NCBI GenBank assembly: GCA_029339195.1
Contig: JAPTJF010000742.1
Coordinates: 1-16,780, forward strand
Reading direction: 5' to 3'
DNA from: Micractinium sp. NFX-FRZ
Lineage: Eukaryota > Chlorophyta > Trebouxiophyceae > Chlorellales > Chlorellaceae
Length of the DNA: 16,780 nt
Shown: piece after piece, positions 13,464 to 16,780 of the stretch
Position numbering within the stretch: the stretch's first letter is position 1
Layout of the letters: the number at the start of each line of letters is the position of its first letter
Made by a program: the position numbers and the translations under genes
Notes under the pieces: model-generated
Told to the model about the DNA's origin: nothing
Seen by the model: only the letters and a program-made list of their open reading frames with translations
Databases searched by the model: none

Positions 13464-13515
13464 GGTCGGGGTATAGGAGATCGAGGGGGTCGGGTCGGGG
13501 TATAGGGGATCGAGG
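13464..13515. repeat. Two-copy tandem repeat upstream of DNA polymerase
   Basis: GGTCGGGGTATAGGAGATCGAGG at 13464-13486 and its copy with one change (A to G) at 13493-13515, period 29. It lies in the 165-base gap between the hairpin and the polymerase promoter. It could be a protein binding site or an expandable spacer; nothing else is seen there. Confidence 0.75.
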
Positions 13516-13548
13516 TTCGGTTGTGCGGAAATATATTTAAGGAAATTA

Positions 13549-13567
13549 TTTTCTTGGGTACACATAT
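13549..13567 (+). promoter_or_regulatory. TTTTCTTGG motif upstream of DNA polymerase
   Basis: TTTTCTTGGGTACACATAT, nearly the same as 13212-13230, eight bases before the polymerase ATG at 13576 and after ATATATTTAAGG. The bases AAGGAG follow it, but no other gene here has such a site, so a bacterial ribosome binding site is unlikely. Confidence 0.5.
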
Positions 13568-13575
13568 AAGGAGAG

Positions 13576-16500
13576 ATGGAGTACCCAAGGCCAAGAATGT
13601 TCACAGTACTACAGACTAGAGACGGACCCAAGCGGTTTGTGTTGGGATCGCGTGGGTGGAGGGCGGCTCTGCGTGAGGGCATGCTGACTGATCGAGAGCC
13701 CAATACTGCTGCCTACCTCGAGGGGCAAGGCTTGTTATACAACCACGTTACCAAGCGGTTCGTGCAAGACACCCCTAAAAACAAGAAGAAGGTTGCCCTT
13801 GACAAGAAGGAGGCCTCGTTCTTCATCGACACGGCCGGTTATGAGTTTGCACCTACCAAACCCCAGAGGCCTCTACCAATTCAGCCCAGAGGCGAGCGAG
13901 TCAAGGAGATTAAGCACGGCAAGATGACGGTCTACCGGTTCGGGGTCGTCCTGGATTCCAACGGAGATATGGTTGACCCCTTTCGTTACGTCCAAGGACT
14001 CTTCAAAAAGCACAAGTTGAACGACCCGAATGTTGCAGTCCAGATCATGGCTATACGAAATGGGTTGTTTGTCGATGCTCCTGAAATGGTCATCGGGACT
14101 GCCAAGCAAAACTACAGGGACGCCTTGGCATCATTCAGACAAAAGCTTGCCGAGGCGGAAGGCAGGTATGATGATGATTTTATGGTCGACGAAATTCATG
14201 TTGAAGTTTTTGAGGTGGACCGTAACATTGGCCAGGGAAGCTTCCGGAGCATCGCCACTGCAAACAAGATCTGGAAGATATTCTCCCCAAAGGCGAAAAC
14301 AAACTGCCTGTACCATGCTGTGACGCTGGCATCAAAGCCCGACGAGGCCGAGGAGCTCTTCAAGGACGAGCAGAGGCTTGTGGATCAGGCCAAGCTTCTC
14401 AAGTATCGTGCGGGGGCGAAGCACAAGAAATTCAGCACTCTTGAAGATGAGCAGATTTTGGCCAACTACCGCAAGACTACCTTGAAGATTTACAACAACA
14501 TCTTTGCCCTCATTCGGACGGTGGTGCCCCAAGGCAGAAAGTCAACAAAGACGATTGAACTCCAACTGAAGCGGAATCACTACATCGCACTCATCCGGAG
14601 AACAGAGAACGACCCTGAGCCTGTGGTGGATGCCAAGCCTGAAGAAAAGTCTGAGCCGTTTGAGATTAAAAAGTTCAAGCCGATCAAGGAATTCAATGAC
14701 CGTATCGCAGCTTGGGACATTGAGGGGTCTTCGGATGGCAAGTACCACAGGTGCTACATGATTGGGTTGGCGTGGCGCAGTGGAGATGAGGTGCGCTACG
14801 AGCGCTTTGAAGGCTTGGATAGTCCGCAACAGTTTTTCGACTACCTGTACGAGCACATCGACACCTTCCAAGGTTATACATTCTATGCCCACAATGGTGG
14901 GTTTTACGACCTTCCCATCGTCATGAAAGAATGCCTATTGACCGACCCTAAATGGAACATTTCGCGGGCGATTGAGCTCAACGGCTCCCTCATCCAGCTC
15001 TGCATCACCAGCCCCGATCACATTATGAACCCCATCAAATTTCAAGACAGCTTCAGGCTTCTTACGGGCAGCTTGGCAGACTTGTGCAAGGAGTTTAAAG
15101 TGGAGCACCAAAAGCTAACCGAAACGGTAAGCCACAAGGAGATCACCCTGGACAACTGGCACACATTCCCACAACTCCGTGAGTACCTCCGCCATGACTG
15201 TTTGGGACTATTAGAGGTTCTTGAAAGTTTTGCCAAAAAGACCTGGGATGCGACTCAGTACAAGGCCACGGAGAAATCAACCGAGAAGGGCATGACCAAG
15301 TACATCACGAAACAGTGTGGGATCAACATTACTGACTGCTTGACGGGTGCCACGCTTTCCAAAAAGATGTTTTACTACAAATACTACAACGGGAACAAAT
15401 TCACAATATACTATCTGGGCGACGAGATCGACAAGTATATCCGACGGTCATACTTTGGAGGCCGAACCGAGATTTTCCACCTGGGCAAAGTCATGGCTGC
15501 AAAGTTGTACTATTATGATTTCACCAGCCTCTACCCATTTTGCGGGTACAAGTATCGACTCCCATATGGCGAGCCTACGCGTATGGCTGGTGACAAGATT
15601 ACCGAGGGCTTTGACAGGTTCTTCGGGTTCGTGCGGTGCCTGGTGCGTTCTCTACCGCACGACGATAAACTCAAGCCGTTGCACTGTCTTGTGCATGAGC
15701 AGCGTCTGGTGTTTCCGCGGCTCGGTGAGTGGACGGAGATGACGCTTTTCAGCGAGGAGATCAGGCTCGGGATCAAGCACGGTATGTACGAGTACACGTT
15801 CTTGGACGGCTACTATTTCAAGGCATCACGGTTCCTCAGGGGCTTTTTTGATGATTGTTTCAAGAACAAGCAAGATGCTACGATGAATGGGGATGAGGCG
15901 CTTGCCAAGACACACAAAATCATTGCGAACTCGGGGTACGGCTTCTGGGGTCTTCGAGCAAAGGACAGGGATGGGATCGAGATTCAAGAAAATGGGAATG
16001 CAAGTTTCTTGGAGTCCCTCCATCAAGGCCGCCTGGTGAGCATCATGGAGCACGAGAAATATACAATATTGAGGCTACGCAAAAACCTGGAAATCCAGGA
16101 CTTTAATGTTGCGATTGCTTCTGCCATTACGAGCTATGCGAGGATGACTCTTTGGAATTTCATCACCGACATCGAAAGCAAGGGTTGTCATGTGTATATG
16201 TGCGACACTGACTCGGTCATCACAGACTGCAAAATCAACGACTACCAAGATTTGATGGCGAAGTACATGTGGGATGGTTGCGGAGATGACCTTGGATCCA
16301 TTAAGAACGAGGCAGACGACAAATTAAAAAAGAAGTATGGCAAGGACTGTTTGAGGTTGCACCAACAAAAGGAGGGTGGGTGCGTTTCCTTTGATGAATG
16401 CATTCTGGGCGGCTGCAAGTTTTATGCTCTCAAGAAGACCCTCATTGGTGGGCAAGTCATCGAGATTTGCAAGTGCAAGGGCTTCAAAAAGAGCAAGGAC

Positions 16501-16716
16501 TCGGGTCTACGGTTTGAGGACTTTGAGGAGCTCGCAAACAAGGAGAAGACGCACCAGGTGCAAACCCAAGACCAGTTCAGGTTGCCAAAGTCCAACTTTG
16601 TGAGCGAGACAGACACCTTTGGCCTCTCCGTGGTTGAAGTGATGAAGTCATTTCGTTTTGCTTACACCAAAGGTGTTGTGCATCCAGATGGGACGATTGT
16701 GCCTCTTACTGTGTAA
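13576..16716 (+). CDS. polB: Protein-primed family B DNA polymerase with N-terminal OTU-like segment
   Basis: A 1046-residue polymerase that replicates the linear genome. The exonuclease motifs are DIE (381-383), AHNGGFYD (438-445) and YLRHD (537-541). The polymerase motifs are A YYYDFTSLYP (645-654), B KIIANSGYG (781-789), C CDTDS (876-880), and KGFKK (968-972). The order and the long insertions between A and B fit the protein-primed (DNA_pol_B_2) type of polintons and PLVs. Before the exonuclease lie about 375 extra residues. Within them KTNCLYHAV (C244) and LKRNHYIALI (H335) resemble the Cys and His boxes of OTU-type cysteine peptidases, though the Asp-Gly before the Cys is Thr-Asn here. 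It is the last complete gene; its TAA is followed at once by the ATG of a fragment running into the right inverted repeat. No separate terminal protein gene is recognised. Confidence 0.95.
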   Translation: MEYPRPRMFTVLQTRDGPKRFVLGSRGWRAALREGMLTDREPNTAAYLEGQGLLYNHVTKRFVQDTPKNKKKVALDKKEASFFIDTAGYEFAPTKPQRPLPIQPRGERVKEIKHGKMTVYRFGVVLDSNGDMVDPFRYVQGLFKKHKLNDPNVAVQIMAIRNGLFVDAPEMVIGTAKQNYRDALASFRQKLAEAEGRYDDDFMVDEIHVEVFEVDRNIGQGSFRSIATANKIWKIFSPKAKTNCLYHAVTLASKPDEAEELFKDEQRLVDQAKLLKYRAGAKHKKFSTLEDEQILANYRKTTLKIYNNIFALIRTVVPQGRKSTKTIELQLKRNHYIALIRRTENDPEPVVDAKPEEKSEPFEIKKFKPIKEFNDRIAAWDIEGSSDGKYHRCYMIGLAWRSGDEVRYERFEGLDSPQQFFDYLYEHIDTFQGYTFYAHNGGFYDLPIVMKECLLTDPKWNISRAIELNGSLIQLCITSPDHIMNPIKFQDSFRLLTGSLADLCKEFKVEHQKLTETVSHKEITLDNWHTFPQLREYLRHDCLGLLEVLESFAKKTWDATQYKATEKSTEKGMTKYITKQCGINITDCLTGATLSKKMFYYKYYNGNKFTIYYLGDEIDKYIRRSYFGGRTEIFHLGKVMAAKLYYYDFTSLYPFCGYKYRLPYGEPTRMAGDKITEGFDRFFGFVRCLVRSLPHDDKLKPLHCLVHEQRLVFPRLGEWTEMTLFSEEIRLGIKHGMYEYTFLDGYYFKASRFLRGFFDDCFKNKQDATMNGDEALAKTHKIIANSGYGFWGLRAKDRDGIEIQENGNASFLESLHQGRLVSIMEHEKYTILRLRKNLEIQDFNVAIASAITSYARMTLWNFITDIESKGCHVYMCDTDSVITDCKINDYQDLMAKYMWDGCGDDLGSIKNEADDKLKKKYGKDCLRLHQQKEGGCVSFDECILGGCKFYALKKTLIGGQVIEICKCKGFKKSKDSGLRFEDFEELANKEKTHQVQTQDQFRLPKSNFVSETDTFGLSVVEVMKSFRFAYTKGVVHPDGTIVPLTV

Positions 16717-16780
16717 ATGATCCTGTCCGCCGAAGCCAAGAAGAAGGCCGCGGCCGCCAAGCGTGCGGCGACGCGGGCGT
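16717..16780 (+). pseudogene. Fragment of nuclease gene 3' end, in the right inverted repeat, off the window
   Basis: ATG directly follows the polymerase stop (TAAATG). The 21 visible codons read MILSAEAKKKAAAAKRAATR and onward, the same sequence as ILAAEAKKKAAAAKRAATRA at the C-terminus of the left-end GIY-YIG-like gene. So the repeat carries a duplicate of that gene's 3' part, without its nuclease domain. It may be only a remnant. Confidence 0.55.
16720..16780. repeat. Right terminal inverted repeat (visible part)
   Basis: Reverse complement of bases 1-61 with three differences; see the left copy. It begins four bases after the polymerase stop codon. Both copies are cut by the window edge, as expected if an assembly stopped inside a longer repeat. 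Confidence 0.8.

Noticed and set aside
13568..13573. AAGGAG before the polymerase ATG as a bacterial ribosome binding site
   Set aside because: It is the only such site near a start in the window; other starts have AT-rich boxes, so it is likely coincidence and does not show a bacterial host.
13227..13703. Leftward 158-aa ORF over the polymerase promoter
   Set aside because: It spans the hairpin, the tandem repeat and the polymerase start, and is repeat-derived sequence without recognisable features.
1..16780. Tectivirus-like phage as an alternative identity
   Set aside because: Small size, terminal repeats and a protein-primed polymerase would fit, but the polymerase is much longer, starts lack ribosome binding sites, and the gene set and lectin/penton architecture match PLV-type viruses better.

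Overview
The window looks like a nearly complete, compact linear dsDNA virus genome of the polinton-like virus (PLV) / virophage-related type, from a eukaryotic, probably algal or protist, host. The evidence is a short set of hallmark genes: a double-jelly-roll-type major capsid protein, a penton-like minor capsid protein, an FtsK/HerA-type packaging ATPase and a protein-primed family B DNA polymerase. About 61 bp of near-perfect terminal inverted repeat sits at the two ends. Starts are preceded by AT-rich, TATA- or TTTAAA-like boxes; apart from one AAGGAG just before the polymerase start, I see no bacterial-type ribosome binding sites. I see no rRNA, tRNA, CRISPR array, integrase or transposase, and no recognisable capsid protease.

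Layout. Left end (1-2048): a GIY-YIG-like nuclease gene runs leftward off the window edge. A divergent small gene faces it (725-1150), followed by a doubtful overlapping ORF and a leftward Lys/Pro-rich protein (2048-1314). Morphogenesis block 1, rightward (2073-7384): penton-like protein, small hydrophobic protein, major capsid protein, a GIY-YIG/NUMOD homing-type endonuclease, a Pro-rich protein, and two tandem jelly-roll-like paralogues, one carrying a lectin-like insertion. Morphogenesis block 2, leftward (9199-7370): coiled-coil protein, packaging ATPase, small 90-aa protein. It converges on block 1 with overlapping stop codons in a hairpin. Right part, rightward (9235-16716): a giant fibre with a C-terminal intramolecular chaperone (peptidase S74), a PD-(D/E)XK-type nuclease, a 59-aa basic protein and the DNA polymerase, which ends just before the right inverted repeat.

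How it may work together (inference). The polymerase, and possibly the PD-(D/E)XK nuclease, would replicate a linear genome by protein priming from the inverted repeats. The MCP and penton build an icosahedral shell that the ATPase fills. The lectin-bearing jelly-roll protein and the S74 fibre would decorate vertices and bind the host. The nuclease/59-aa/polymerase cluster shares an upstream TTTTCTTGG motif, whereas several structural genes have TTTAAA-type sequence at their starts, which suggests two expression classes. No stretch longer than about 165 bases lacks a gene; the two largest gaps (1151-1313 and 13411-13575) hold tandem repeats and hairpins.
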